From Pseudomonadota bacterium (GTDB lineage Bacteria; Pseudomonadota; Alphaproteobacteria; CADEGL01), in NCBI GenBank assembly GCA_027619995.1, contig JAQCGR010000004.1:1-36821 (forward strand): a DNA stretch of 36,821 bases, read 5' to 3'. Below are positions 19,865 through 29,590 of the stretch, in pieces (the first letter of the stretch is position 1; each line of letters opens with the position of its first letter). The notes beneath the pieces are model-generated. The model worked only from the letters and a program-made list of their open reading frames with translations, was not told the DNA's origin and ran no database searches. The position numbers and the translations under genes are program-made.

Positions 19865-20746
19865 ATGACCAGTTCAGCCGAATCCGACGGGAAAATCGCC
19901 TTCCAGGGCGTTCCCGGGGCCTATTCCGACGCGGCCTGCCGGACGGTCTATCCGGACCTCGAAACCCTGCCCTGCGATTCCTTCGAGGACGCCTTCGCCG
20001 CGGTGGCCGAGGGGCGCGCGCGCTATGCCATGATTCCGATCGATAATTCCGTGGCCGGGCGGGTCGCGGATGTCCATAGCCTGATGCCGCGCTCGGGCCT
20101 GCATGTCATCGGCGAACATTTCCAGCGCATCAATCATTGTCTGCTCGCCCCCAAGGGCGCGACCCTGACCGGTCTGAAGACCGTGTTCAGCCATGTCCAC
20201 GCCCTGGGCCAATGCCGCGCGGTCACGCGGGAACTGGGCCTGAAAGCGGTGGTTGCCGCCGATACCGCCGGGGCGGCCAAGGAGGTGGCCGAGCGCGGCG
20301 ACGTGACCCAGGCCGCGATCGCCTCGGCTCTCGCGGGGGAGACCTACGGTCTCGACGTCCTGAAGGCGGAAATCGAGGATGCCGATCACAACACGACCCG
20401 CTTCGTCGTCCTGGCGCGCGAGGCGATCGATCCCGACCCCCGGCACGGCACGGTCATCACCACCTTCGTCTTCCGGGTTCGCAACGTGCCGGCCGCTCTC
20501 TACAAGGCCATGGGCGGGTTCGCGACCAACGGGGTGAACATGACCAAGCTGGAAAGCTACATGGTTGGCGGCCGCTTTTCGGCGACCGAGTTCTATGCCG
20601 ATGTCGAGGGCCATCCGCAGGACCGCAACCTCAAGCAGGCGCTCGAGGAACTCAGTTTCTTCTCCCGCGAGGTCCGCATTCTGGGCGTCTATCCGGCCCA
20701 TCCCTATCGTTTTCAGGCCGAGGCGATCGCCGCCAATTCGGACTGA
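19865..20746 (+). CDS. pheA: Prephenate dehydratase with ACT domain
   Basis: KIAFQGVPGAYSDAACRTVYP, RYAMIPIDNSVAGRVADVHSLM; ACT region NGVNMTKLESYMVGGRFSATEFYADVEGHPQD. Confidence 0.93.
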   Translation: MTSSAESDGKIAFQGVPGAYSDAACRTVYPDLETLPCDSFEDAFAAVAEGRARYAMIPIDNSVAGRVADVHSLMPRSGLHVIGEHFQRINHCLLAPKGATLTGLKTVFSHVHALGQCRAVTRELGLKAVVAADTAGAAKEVAERGDVTQAAIASALAGETYGLDVLKAEIEDADHNTTRFVVLAREAIDPDPRHGTVITTFVFRVRNVPAALYKAMGGFATNGVNMTKLESYMVGGRFSATEFYADVEGHPQDRNLKQALEELSFFSREVRILGVYPAHPYRFQAEAIAANSD

Positions 20747-20766
20747 CCGCAACGAACCGGCGGGCG

Positions 20767-21516
20767 TCAGGTCAGGGCGGCGCGGACCAGCCCGACTAGG
20801 GCGAGCGCGGCCAGCAGGATCATGGTGAAGCGGCGGAAGGTCTCCGGCGGGGCCAGGACGAAGCGGCGATGGCCGACCGCCAGCCCGGCAAGGACGATGA
20901 CGAAGAAACCCAGGCTGCGCAGCAGGATATCGCCGTCGATCAGGCCGGCGCCGCCGGCAATACCCGCGCTGAAGATATCCGTGCCGAGAAGATAGGCGAT
21001 CAGGCAGGCCCGGCCCGCCGCCGCGCTCAGGGGCGTGGACAGGTAATAGACGACGGCCGGCGGCCCGCCCATCGAAGTGGCGCCGTTGATCACCCCCGAG
21101 AGCGCCCCGGTCAGGGCGGTCGGCACGGGCCCCGGCATTCGCCCGAGCCCGGGGTTTCGCATGAGCACGGCGACGGCCACCAGAATCAGCACGGAAATGA
21201 CGATGCGCATGGTATCGGCGGGCGCCACGGCCAGCAGCCAGACCCCGGCCGGGGTGGCGATCAGCGCGCCGAGGAGAAGCCAGGCGACCGAGGGCCAATG
21301 GACCTCGCGCCAGACCCTGGGCAGCAGATGGATGCTGGCCATGATCTCAAGCAGGTAGACGGTGGGGACGATTTCGATCGGCGGCACGACAAGCGACACG
21401 CTGGCGACCCAGAACATCGACGAGCCGAAACCCGTATAGCCGCGAATGAAGCCGCCGATGAACATGGCGACCGCGGCATAGGCGAGAATCCAGGGCTCCA
21501 GGCCGAAAACGGTCAT
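20767..21516 (-). CDS. TauE/SafE family sulfite exporter-like membrane protein
   Basis: MFIGGFIRGYTGFGSSMFWVASVSLVVPPIEIVPTVYLLEI...GALSGVINGATSMGGPPAVVYYLS: two TauE/SafE half-repeats. Confidence 0.85.
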   Translation of the reverse strand: MTVFGLEPWILAYAAVAMFIGGFIRGYTGFGSSMFWVASVSLVVPPIEIVPTVYLLEIMASIHLLPRVWREVHWPSVAWLLLGALIATPAGVWLLAVAPADTMRIVISVLILVAVAVLMRNPGLGRMPGPVPTALTGALSGVINGATSMGGPPAVVYYLSTPLSAAAGRACLIAYLLGTDIFSAGIAGGAGLIDGDILLRSLGFFVIVLAGLAVGHRRFVLAPPETFRRFTMILLAALALVGLVRAALT

Positions 21517-21574
21517 AGGACGTCGGGTTCGGGCGTGTTGGGGCGGAGGGCTGCGGGCATCGCGCGGCGGGCGG

Positions 21575-22492
21575 TCAGCCCGCTGCGATCCAGTCGTCGA
21601 TCAGGCGGCGCGCGATGGAAATGCCGCGCGGCAGGCGGAAGCTGTCGTCTTCCGGGCTGTTGCGCAGCTCGTCGCGGGTTTTCCAGACGGCGTCGGCCAA
21701 TTCGTCCCGGTCGATGGTAATTTCGGTCGCCGTCGCGGTGCCGTAGAAGCCGAGCATGATCGAGGCCGGAAAGGGCCAGGGCTGGGACGAGTGGTAGCGC
21801 ACATTCGTCACCGGCACGCCGCTTTCCTCCCAGATCTCGCGCGCGACCGCTTCCTCGAGGCTTTCGCCCGGCTCGACGAAGCCAGCCAAGGTCGAATACA
21901 TGCCCGGGATGAAGCGCGGCGCTTGGCCAAGCAGGCAGCGTTCGTCGGCCTCGTCCGAGATCAGCATGATCACGGCCGGATCGGTGCGCGGGAAATGCTG
22001 GTTCTTGCAGTCGGAATTGGTGCATTGGCGGACATGGCCGGCGTCCCGCGCCTCGGTCGGATGGCCGCAGACGCCGCAGAAGCGGTGGCGCTCGTGCCAA
22101 TAGGCCAGGCCGCGCGCATAGGCCAGCAGATTGCCTTCGGTCGGGTCCAGCGCGCCCCCCGTGTTGCGCAGGTCGATGAATTCGCCGTGACCGGCGAAGA
22201 TGGCCAGGACGTCCTCTTCCTCGAGATGGGACAGGTCGAGCGAGAAATGCGCCCGTTCTTCGACCAATCCCAGGAAGGCCATGCGCGTCTGGTCCAGCAG
22301 CGCTTCGACCTCCTGCGCGGCCAGCATGGCGGCGGCTGGGTGGTCGCCCATGATCAACAGGCTGCGTGAGCGCCAGACCGGCAGGATGCGGGTCTGGGTC
22401 TGGCAGAGGCAATCGCTCATCCAGTCGGCATTCCGGCGAAGATCGGCGCGGCGATTGACCGCGCCCCCGGCAAAAAAGTTGGGGCTACGCAT
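21575..22492 (-). CDS. nudC: NADH pyrophosphatase, Nudix hydrolase
   Basis: Zinc ribbon FCGVCGHPTEARDAGHVRQCTNSDCKNQHFPRTDPAVIMLI and Nudix box GFVEPGESLEEAVAREIWEESGV. Confidence 0.92.
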   Translation of the reverse strand: MRSPNFFAGGAVNRRADLRRNADWMSDCLCQTQTRILPVWRSRSLLIMGDHPAAAMLAAQEVEALLDQTRMAFLGLVEERAHFSLDLSHLEEEDVLAIFAGHGEFIDLRNTGGALDPTEGNLLAYARGLAYWHERHRFCGVCGHPTEARDAGHVRQCTNSDCKNQHFPRTDPAVIMLISDEADERCLLGQAPRFIPGMYSTLAGFVEPGESLEEAVAREIWEESGVPVTNVRYHSSQPWPFPASIMLGFYGTATATEITIDRDELADAVWKTRDELRNSPEDDSFRLPRGISIARRLIDDWIAAG

Positions 22493-22572
22493 GATGCCGG
22501 AGGTTGGCACGCGGCGGCCGGGGGTTCAATCGGCGTCGCGCGGGTTCGGTAAATTCGAATGAGTCGGGTGCC

Positions 22573-22603
22573 TTGCCTCCACCGGTCGGAAATCTGATAT
22601 AGT
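22573..22603 (+). promoter_or_regulatory. Candidate sigma70-type promoter for the SRP RNA gene
   Basis: ttgcct (22573-22578) and gatata/tatagt (22596-22603) with about 17-19 nt spacing, ending about 7 nt before the predicted RNA 5' end. Confidence 0.5.
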
Positions 22604-22610
22604 GATGTCA

Positions 22611-22706
22611 GGAAGGTTGGCGGCGGACGGACTTCTCGCCAACCCGGTCAGATCCGGAAGGAAGCAGCCGTAACGAGTTTTTGTCCGGGTCGCTCGCCAG
22701 CCTTCC
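22611..22706 (+). ncRNA. ffs: Signal recognition particle RNA, small bacterial (4.5S) type
   Basis: Apical domain consensus ggtcagatccggaaggaagcagccgtaac; terminal arms ggaaggttggc (22611-22621) and gccagccttcc (22696-22706) pair with one G-U. Confidence 0.93.
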
Positions 22707-22752
22707 GCCGTACCTCAAGGGCGCCCCGGCGCTCCACTCCGACCCGGGCCTC

Positions 22753-24702
22753 ATGACCGATCAGCAAGATGCATTCGACAAACCGCCGGCGGACCCGCCG
22801 CCGGGCGTCGAGACGCCCGCGGAAATTCGGGCCGAGCCCCCGCAGGATTCCCTGAGCGCGCCAGTCGGGACCGGGGCGGTCGGCGATGCCGCTGTGCCGG
22901 TCTATCGGGTCCTCGCGCGCAAATACCGCCCAGCCAATTTCGACGAACTGATCGGCCAGGACGCCCTGGTCCGCACCCTGACCAACGCCATCCAGACCGA
23001 CCGTATCGCCCAGGCCTATATGCTGACCGGGGTGCGCGGGGTGGGGAAGACGACCACCGCGCGAATCATCGCCCGGGCCCTGAACTGCATCGGGCCGGAC
23101 GGCACGGGCGGGCCGACGGCCGCGCCCTGCGGGGTCTGCGAGCATTGCGTGGGCATCGCGGAAGACCGCCATGTCGATGTGATCGAGATGGATGCCGCCA
23201 GCCGGGCCGGGGTGGGCGATATCCGCGAATTGATCGACGGCGTGCGCTACAAGCCGATCAGCGCGCGCTACAAGGTCTATATCATCGATGAAGTGCACAT
23301 GCTCTCGACCCAAGCCTTCAACGCCCTGTTGAAGACCCTGGAGGAGCCGCCCGAGCATGTGAAATTCGTCTTCGCCACGACCGAAATCCGCAAGGTGCCA
23401 ATCACCGTCCTGTCGCGCTGCCAGCGTTTCGATTTGCGGCGCGTCGATGCCGACCTGCTGGCCGCGCATTTCGGGCGGATTGCGACGGCGGAGGGTGCGG
23501 CGCCGACGCCGCCCGCCCTGGCACTGCTCGCCCGCGCCGCCGACGGCTCGGTGCGCGACGGCCTCAGCCTGCTCGACCAGGCAATCTCGACCTTTTCCGA
23601 CGGGCCGATCGAAGAGGACCAGATTCGCGGCATGCTCGGCCTGGCCGACCGGACGCGCATCTTCGATCTGTTCGAGGCGCTGATGCGCGGCGAGATCAAG
23701 GCGGCGCTGGAGGAATTCGAGGCGGTCTATCGCGACGGCGCCGATCCGCTGGTCGTGATCCAGGACCTGATGGAACTGGTCCATTGGATCACCCGGGCCA
23801 AGCTGGTGCCCACGCTGCTGGACGATCCGGTCACGCCAGAGGCGGAGCGGACGCGCGGCCGGACTGCGGCCGAGGGCCTGGCCATGCCGGTCCTGACCCG
23901 CGCCTGGCAGATGCTGCTCAAGGGCCTGGCCGAGGTCCAATCCGCGCCCTCGGCCATGCGCGCGGCCGAGATGGTGATGATCCGACTGGCTTATGTCGCC
24001 GATATGCCGACGCCGGGCGATCTGGTGAAGCAGATCCAGAACGCGGAAACGGCGCCCTCGGGCGGCGGATCTGCCGGAAGTTCGGGTGCCGGTTCGGCCG
24101 GCGGATCGGCCGGTGGTTCAGGGGGCGCGCCAGGCGGCGGCGTCAGGGCCGTGGCGAATGGCGGCGGCGCGCCGCAGCGTGAAGCGGGGTCGGTGGCGGT
24201 GTCGGCGCCCAAGGCCGAGGCCGCGCCTGAGCCGGCCGGGCCGGTTCTGGAAAATTTCGAAGCGGTCGTCGCCCTGTTCGACGATCAGCGCGAAGCGCTG
24301 CTGGCCGCCCAACTGCGCAACAACGTGCGCCTCGTCCGGTTCGAGGCCGGGCATATCGAGATCAATCCCGACGATCAGGCGGCGTCCGATCTGGCCAACC
24401 GGGTCGGGCGGATGCTGACTGATTGGACCGGGCGGCGCTGGATCGTCAGCGTGTCCCAGGCGGAGGGAGCACCGAGCCTGCGCGACCAGGCGAGGATGGC
24501 GGTGGAGGCGCGCAAGGCCGATGCCGCGTCCGATCCGGTCGTGCGCGCGGTGCTAGAGGAATTTCCCGGCGCCGAGATCGTCGAGGTCAGGGAGTTGCCG
24601 GGCACTGCGCCGGTGGAGGCCGCCGATGAGGCGGGCGATATTCTTGCGCCGGAGTCATCCATCGACCCGGATGACGACGACGCCCCTTGGGAGGATGCAT
24701 GA
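22753..24702 (+). CDS. dnaX: DNA polymerase III subunit gamma/tau
   Basis: RVLARKYRPANFDELIGQDALVRTL, Walker A GVRGVGKTT, zinc-module Cys residues, VYIIDEVHMLSTQAFNALLKTLEEPPEHVKFVFATTE, LSRCQRFD; start MTDQQDAF at 22753 avoids overlap with ffs. Confidence 0.95.
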   Translation: MTDQQDAFDKPPADPPPGVETPAEIRAEPPQDSLSAPVGTGAVGDAAVPVYRVLARKYRPANFDELIGQDALVRTLTNAIQTDRIAQAYMLTGVRGVGKTTTARIIARALNCIGPDGTGGPTAAPCGVCEHCVGIAEDRHVDVIEMDAASRAGVGDIRELIDGVRYKPISARYKVYIIDEVHMLSTQAFNALLKTLEEPPEHVKFVFATTEIRKVPITVLSRCQRFDLRRVDADLLAAHFGRIATAEGAAPTPPALALLARAADGSVRDGLSLLDQAISTFSDGPIEEDQIRGMLGLADRTRIFDLFEALMRGEIKAALEEFEAVYRDGADPLVVIQDLMELVHWITRAKLVPTLLDDPVTPEAERTRGRTAAEGLAMPVLTRAWQMLLKGLAEVQSAPSAMRAAEMVMIRLAYVADMPTPGDLVKQIQNAETAPSGGGSAGSSGAGSAGGSAGGSGGAPGGGVRAVANGGGAPQREAGSVAVSAPKAEAAPEPAGPVLENFEAVVALFDDQREALLAAQLRNNVRLVRFEAGHIEINPDDQAASDLANRVGRMLTDWTGRRWIVSVSQAEGAPSLRDQARMAVEARKADAASDPVVRAVLEEFPGAEIVEVRELPGTAPVEAADEAGDILAPESSIDPDDDDAPWEDA

Positions 24703-25022
24703 AGAATCTCGGCCAGATGTTGAAACAAGCCCAGGAAGTTCAGGGCAAGATCGAGCGGATGCAGGAAGAGCTTGCCGCCACCGAGATCGAGGGCAAGGCC
24801 GGCGGCGGCATGGTCGCCGTCACCCTCAACGGCAAGGGCCATATGCTGCGTCTGCGGGTCGATCCGTCGCTGTGCAACCCGGGCGAGGCCGAAGTGCTCG
24901 AGGATCTGATCCTCGCCGCCCATAATGACGCCCGGACCCGGGTGGAGACCCATGCCCAGGAAGAGATGCGCAAGGTGACGGGCGGCCTCAACCTGCCGGC
25001 GGGCATGAAGCTGCCGTTTTGA
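24699..25022 (+). CDS. ybaB: YbaB/EbfC family nucleoid-associated protein
   Basis: MKNLGQMLKQAQEVQGKIERMQEELAATEIEGKAGGGMVAVTLNGKGHMLRLRVDPSL; ATGA overlap with dnaX stop. Confidence 0.93.
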   Translation: MKNLGQMLKQAQEVQGKIERMQEELAATEIEGKAGGGMVAVTLNGKGHMLRLRVDPSLCNPGEAEVLEDLILAAHNDARTRVETHAQEEMRKVTGGLNLPAGMKLPF

Positions 25023-25044
25023 CGGATAGGGACCGGATGCGCCG

Positions 25045-25638
25045 ATGATCGGGCCCGAGATCGAGCGCCTGATCCAGCTGCTTGCCCGGATGCCCGGGCT
25101 GGGGCCGCGTTCGGCCAGACGCGCCGCCCTCTATCTGATCAAGCGCCGGGAAACCTTGATGGAACCCTTGGCCCAGGCTCTCGGCCAGGCGGCCGCGGCG
25201 ATCCGCGTCTGCTCGACCTGCGGCAATGCCGATACCACGGATCCCTGTTCGATCTGTGCGGATGCCCGTCGCGATCCCTCTCTGATCTGCGTCGTCGAGG
25301 ATGTCGGCGACCTTTGGGCGATCGAGCGGACGGCCAGCTACCGGGGCCGCTATCATGTCCTGGGCGGCACGCTTTCGGCGATTGACGGCATCGGGCCGGA
25401 GGAACTCAACATCGTCTCCCTGGTCGCCCGCGCGCGCGCCGAGACGGTGAAGGAGGTGATCCTGGCGACCAATGCCACGGTCGATGGCCAGACGACGGGA
25501 CACTATGTCGTCGAGCGCCTGGCCGGTTGCGGGGTCGATGTCTCGCGCCTGGCCCATGGGGTGCCGATGGGCGGCGAGTTGGATTATCTCGACGACGGCA
25601 CATTGACCGCCGCGCTCAAGGCGCGCCGGCCGACCTGA
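25045..25638 (+). CDS. recR: Recombination mediator protein RecR
   Basis: [27 protein letters not shown], zinc finger [16 protein letters not shown], Toprim [50 protein letters not shown]. Confidence 0.95.
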   Translation: MIGPEIERLIQLLARMPGLGPRSARRAALYLIKRRETLMEPLAQALGQAAAAIRVCSTCGNADTTDPCSICADARRDPSLICVVEDVGDLWAIERTASYRGRYHVLGGTLSAIDGIGPEELNIVSLVARARAETVKEVILATNATVDGQTTGHYVVERLAGCGVDVSRLAHGVPMGGELDYLDDGTLTAALKARRPT

Positions 25639-25658
25639 CGGGACCAAATGAGGAGGGG

Positions 25659-26399
25659 ATGGGGATGACCGAAGTTAAGCGACCGGCGCGGCTGGATACG
25701 TGCGGTCGAGTGGCGATGATCTCCGGCGCCAATCGCGGCATCGGCCTGGCGATCGCGCGGCGCCTCTACGAGGACGGTTACGACCTTAGCCTGGGCGCCC
25801 GCGACACCGAGGCCCTGGCCGCGGCGACGGCCGAAATGGCGGACAGTCGCGTGCTGCGCCACGCCTTCGACGCGACCCGGCGCGAGGATGCCGGACCCTG
25901 GGCCGAGGCGACGGTCGCGCGGTTCGGGCGGATCGACGCGGTGATTAACAATGCGGGCATCTCGGGCCGTTTCGCCTTCGATGCGCTCGACGAGGACGTG
26001 CTGGACAGGATGTGGGAGGTCAACGTCAAGGCGCCCTACCGGGTGATCCTGGCGGCGCTGCCCTATCTTCGCGCCGGCGGCGAAGGCCGCATCGTCAACC
26101 TCGTCTCCCTCGCCGGGATCCGCCAGCTAACCAGTTCCGCCGCCTATACGATCAGCAAATTCGCGGCCATGGGCCTGACCCATTCGGCCCGCCACTATTT
26201 GTTCGAGGACGGCATCCGGGTGACCGCTATCTGTCCCGGCGACACCAACACGGATATGACGGTCCACAGTCCGCGCGCGAACGAGGAAAAGACGCAGCCG
26301 GAGGATCTGGCCGAAATCGTCAGCCATGTGATCGCCCTGCCGAACACGGCGTCGGTCGCGACCGTGCCGGTCAATTGCATCGCCGAGGCGTTCCTCTAG
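25659..26399 (+). CDS. Short-chain dehydrogenase/reductase (SDR)
   Basis: GANRGIGLAIARRL cofactor motif, NNAG, AYTISKFAAMGL (YxxxK), preceded by gaggagggg; start could also be 25665. Confidence 0.9.
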   Translation: MGMTEVKRPARLDTCGRVAMISGANRGIGLAIARRLYEDGYDLSLGARDTEALAAATAEMADSRVLRHAFDATRREDAGPWAEATVARFGRIDAVINNAGISGRFAFDALDEDVLDRMWEVNVKAPYRVILAALPYLRAGGEGRIVNLVSLAGIRQLTSSAAYTISKFAAMGLTHSARHYLFEDGIRVTAICPGDTNTDMTVHSPRANEEKTQPEDLAEIVSHVIALPNTASVATVPVNCIAEAFL

Positions 26400-26408
26400 A
26401 GGCCGCCA

Positions 26409-26467
26409 GTCATCCTTCGAGACGCGCGCTGCGCGCGCTCCTCAGGATGAGGGGGCCGTCTCGAAGG
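26409..26467. repeat. REP-like intergenic palindrome (alphaproteobacterial CATCCTTCGAGACGCGCGCT...family)
   Basis: gtcatccttcgagacgcgcgctgcgcgcgctcctcaggatgagg...gtctcgaagg; gcgcgc/gcgcgc and catcct/aggatg arms, plus perfect 10-bp ccttcgagac/gtctcgaagg. Confidence 0.75.
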
Positions 26468-26482
26468 GTGTGTTCGCTCGCG

Positions 26483-27955
26483 CTACTCTTCGTCCGCCTC
26501 GTCGGCTGTCAGGCGCCGCGGCTCCACCGCCTCGACCTCGCCGTCGATGATGTCGTGATCGACCGTCGCGCGCAGCTCGTAGCTCGGTAGGCGCTTGGTG
26601 AGATCCTTCGCCCGCTGGGCCCGAACGCCGAGGCCGACCAGATTGCGCGCCCGGGGCAGCAGCCGGCCGTTCACCGAAGCGGAGAATTTCGAGAAACTGT
26701 CGCTCGCCGTGCGCAGGCCCCGGCCGAGCTTCTCGGCATGGCCGAGCATCACTGCCACGCTGTCGAGCAGATGGGCCGCGCCGTCGACGATCTGTTCCTG
26801 GTTTTCGGCCTGGCGACCGAGGTCGATCTGTACCCGGGCGAGGGCGATCAGGCAGGCCAGGGCGGAGGGACCGGCCAAGCTGATCTGGGCGCGGGCGGCA
26901 TCGCGCAGCACCTTGGGATCGGCCCGGTCGAGTTTTTCCAGGGCGCCGTCATTGGGCAGATACATGACCGTCAGGATGCGTCGGGCCGAGCGTTGCGAGC
27001 CGGCTTCGCGCAGATAGGCCGCGACCGCATTGGCGTAATTCTTGTCGGTGAGCGAGCGCAGATGGTTGGCCATCGAGCGGGCGAGACGGGCATAGGCCTG
27101 CTCCTCCTCCTCGCCCTCCTCGGCCTCGGCAAGTTCGAGCAGGAATTTCGACGCCTTGCTGTCGATTACCAGGACGGTGTCGCCCGGCAGGAAGACCACG
27201 GCATCGGGGCGCAGGCGGCCCGCGCCGTCCTCACCGTCGACGGTGTGCTGCAGCACGAAATCCCGGTCCCGTTCGAGGCCGAAGGATTTGAGCGTGTTCT
27301 CCAGCCCGATCTCGGCGAACTGGCCCGCACCGCCCGGCGATGACAGGGAGCGCCAGACCGTGTCGACCGTCTGGCGGTTCTCGGTGACCTGATCGTTCAG
27401 CGAAGCGACCGATTTGGCGACCGTATCGAAATGCCGCATCAGGTCCGTGGTGACTTTCTGGACCTTTTCCTCGGAGGCCTTCTTCGCTGATTCGGACTCG
27501 CGTTTGTGGTCGGTCAGCAACTTGTTCGACAGTTCCGAGGCGGCGGCCAGGGTCGCCGCCTTGGAAGATTCCAGATGCTCCTTCTTGAGCTGCTCGAAGT
27601 CGTTCAAGCGCTTTTCGATGCTGGCGACCTCGCTGCGGGCCAGGGCGGCCTCCTGGGTGGCCTTGTTGGCCTGCTCCCGGCTCTGCTCGCGCAGGCGTTC
27701 GGCCTCGGCGCGGGCCGCAACCGTCGTCGCCAGCAGTTTCTCGACCTCTTCCAATTGCGTCTCGGCCCGGGTGCGGCCGGCCAGGGCATCGCGTTCGGCA
27801 CTGCGCAACGCGTCCATCGCGGCGCGCGCCTGCTCGGCTTCGCGGGTGACTTCCCCGGCCCGCTTCGTGAGGTGGCGGCCCCGGGTCCAGACGACCGCCA
27901 GCGCGGCGAACAGAAGCGCGGCCAGGGCCACGAGAGCGAGGCTGGTCGGGGTCAT
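26483..27955 (-). CDS. rmuC: DNA recombination protein RmuC
   Basis: N-terminal TM helix, long coiled coil, then FGLERDRDFVLQHTVDGEDGAGRLRPDAVVFLPGDTVLVIDSKASKFLLEL nuclease-like core; start Met at 27955. Confidence 0.92.
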   Translation of the reverse strand: MTPTSLALVALAALLFAALAVVWTRGRHLTKRAGEVTREAEQARAAMDALRSAERDALAGRTRAETQLEEVEKLLATTVAARAEAERLREQSREQANKATQEAALARSEVASIEKRLNDFEQLKKEHLESSKAATLAAASELSNKLLTDHKRESESAKKASEEKVQKVTTDLMRHFDTVAKSVASLNDQVTENRQTVDTVWRSLSSPGGAGQFAEIGLENTLKSFGLERDRDFVLQHTVDGEDGAGRLRPDAVVFLPGDTVLVIDSKASKFLLELAEAEEGEEEEQAYARLARSMANHLRSLTDKNYANAVAAYLREAGSQRSARRILTVMYLPNDGALEKLDRADPKVLRDAARAQISLAGPSALACLIALARVQIDLGRQAENQEQIVDGAAHLLDSVAVMLGHAEKLGRGLRTASDSFSKFSASVNGRLLPRARNLVGLGVRAQRAKDLTKRLPSYELRATVDHDIIDGEVEAVEPRRLTADEADEE

Positions 27956-28125
27956 GGCTGCCTCAGATCGGGGAATGGAACATATCGCGTACGGTATCAC
28001 GGCCCGGCCCCGCGCCCCAAGACCCGCTTGGCGTCCTTGACCGGGTCTCCCGCGCCGCCTACCTAAAGGGCCCGTGAAACAAGGAAAGCCGCGCTTGCCG
28101 CGGCCCTGTGCCGAAATCCTCGCCC

Positions 28126-28644
28126 ATGGCCCTACGCCCCATCCTCGTCGCTCCCGATCCTCGCCTTAAGCGCGTCTCCTCCTCCGTGCCCAAGGTCGAT
28201 GACGAGATCCGTGCGCTGATCGACGATCTTTTCGAGACCATGTATGCCGCGCCGGGCGTCGGCCTGGCCGCGCCCCAGGTCGGCGTGCACAAGCGCTTGC
28301 TGGTCATGGATATCGCCGAGAAGGACGGCGATTCGAAGCCCTTCGTGATGATCAATCCCGCGATCCTGGAGCGTTCCGAGAGCGAGGCCGTCTACGAGGA
28401 AGGCTGCCTTTCGGTGCCCGGCTACTACGCCGATGTCGCCCGACCGGACAAGGTCCGGGTGCGCTATCTCGACCGCGACGGCGCCGAACAGGAAATCGCG
28501 GCCGAGGGCTTCCTCGCCACCTGCCTGCAGCACGAGATGGACCATCTGGACGGGGTGTTGTTCGTCGACCGCATCTCGGCCCTCAAGCGGAACATGATCC
28601 TGCGCAAGCTTGCCAAGGCCCGGAAGCTGGCGGCGGCGGAATAG
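28126..28644 (+). CDS. def: Peptide deformylase
   Basis: [35 protein letters not shown] motifs. Confidence 0.95.
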   Translation: MALRPILVAPDPRLKRVSSSVPKVDDEIRALIDDLFETMYAAPGVGLAAPQVGVHKRLLVMDIAEKDGDSKPFVMINPAILERSESEAVYEEGCLSVPGYYADVARPDKVRVRYLDRDGAEQEIAAEGFLATCLQHEMDHLDGVLFVDRISALKRNMILRKLAKARKLAAAE

Positions 28645-28652
28645 GCCGCGCC

Positions 28653-29588
28653 GTGCCGCCTCTCAGACTGGCCTTCATGGGCACGCCGGATTTCGCTGTG
28701 CCGAGCCTGGCCGCCCTGGTCGAGGCCGGTCATGAGGTCGTGGCCGTCTATACCCAGCCGCCGCGCGCCGCCGGTCGCGGCAAGAAAGCACGGCCCAGCC
28801 CTGTCCAGCGCTGGGCCGAGGAACGCAGCCTGCCGGTGCGGATACCGGCGCGCCTGCGCGACCCGGCCGATCAGGCGGATTTCGCCGCCCTGGCGCTCGA
28901 TCTGGCGGTGGTCGTCGCCTATGGCCTGATCCTGCCGAAGGCGGTCCTGGATGCGCCTCGGCTGGGTTGTGTCAACGTCCACGCCTCCTTGTTGCCGCGC
29001 TGGCGCGGCGCGGCGCCGATTCAACGTGCGATCCTGGCGGGCGACCGCGAGACCGGCATCACCATCATGCGGATGGAAGAAGGGCTCGATACCGGCCCCA
29101 TGCTGGCGGTGCGGTCGACTCCGATCGGCGAGGCCGATACGGCGGGCAACCTGCACGATAGGCTGGCGGAAATGGGGGCCGCCCTGCTGGCCGAGACGCT
29201 CGTCGAATTGGCGGCAGGCCGGGCCGAGGCGGCGGCGCAGGACGATACCCTCGCCGCCTATGCCGCCAAGATCGAGAAAGCCGAGGGGCGTATCGATTGG
29301 GGCGGCGATGCCGGGGCGATCCACTGTCAGGTCCGCGCCTTCGCGCCCGTGCCCGGCGCCTTCTTCGATCTGGCGGGGGAGCGCATCAAGCTTCTTTCTG
29401 CCGCGCCGGAGGCCGCGCTGGGACTGGCGGCATGCGCGCCGGGAACGGTCCTCGACGAGACTCTGCTCGTCGCCTGCGGCGAGGGCGTCCTGCGCCTGCT
29501 GCGCCTGCAGCGCGAGGGTAAGTCGGCGCTGGATGCCGAGGCTTTCCTGCGCGGCCGTCCGGTGCCCCAGGGCACGGTTCTGGCCTGA
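28653..29588 (+). CDS. fmt: Methionyl-tRNA formyltransferase
   Basis: [75 protein letters not shown]. Confidence 0.95.
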   Translation: MPPLRLAFMGTPDFAVPSLAALVEAGHEVVAVYTQPPRAAGRGKKARPSPVQRWAEERSLPVRIPARLRDPADQADFAALALDLAVVVAYGLILPKAVLDAPRLGCVNVHASLLPRWRGAAPIQRAILAGDRETGITIMRMEEGLDTGPMLAVRSTPIGEADTAGNLHDRLAEMGAALLAETLVELAAGRAEAAAQDDTLAAYAAKIEKAEGRIDWGGDAGAIHCQVRAFAPVPGAFFDLAGERIKLLSAAPEAALGLAACAPGTVLDETLLVACGEGVLRLLRLQREGKSALDAEAFLRGRPVPQGTVLA

Positions 29589-29590
29589 TC

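Noticed and set aside
22648-23940. 430-aa minus-strand ORF
   Set aside because: Antisense to dnaX and overlapping the SRP RNA; no domain-like sequence.
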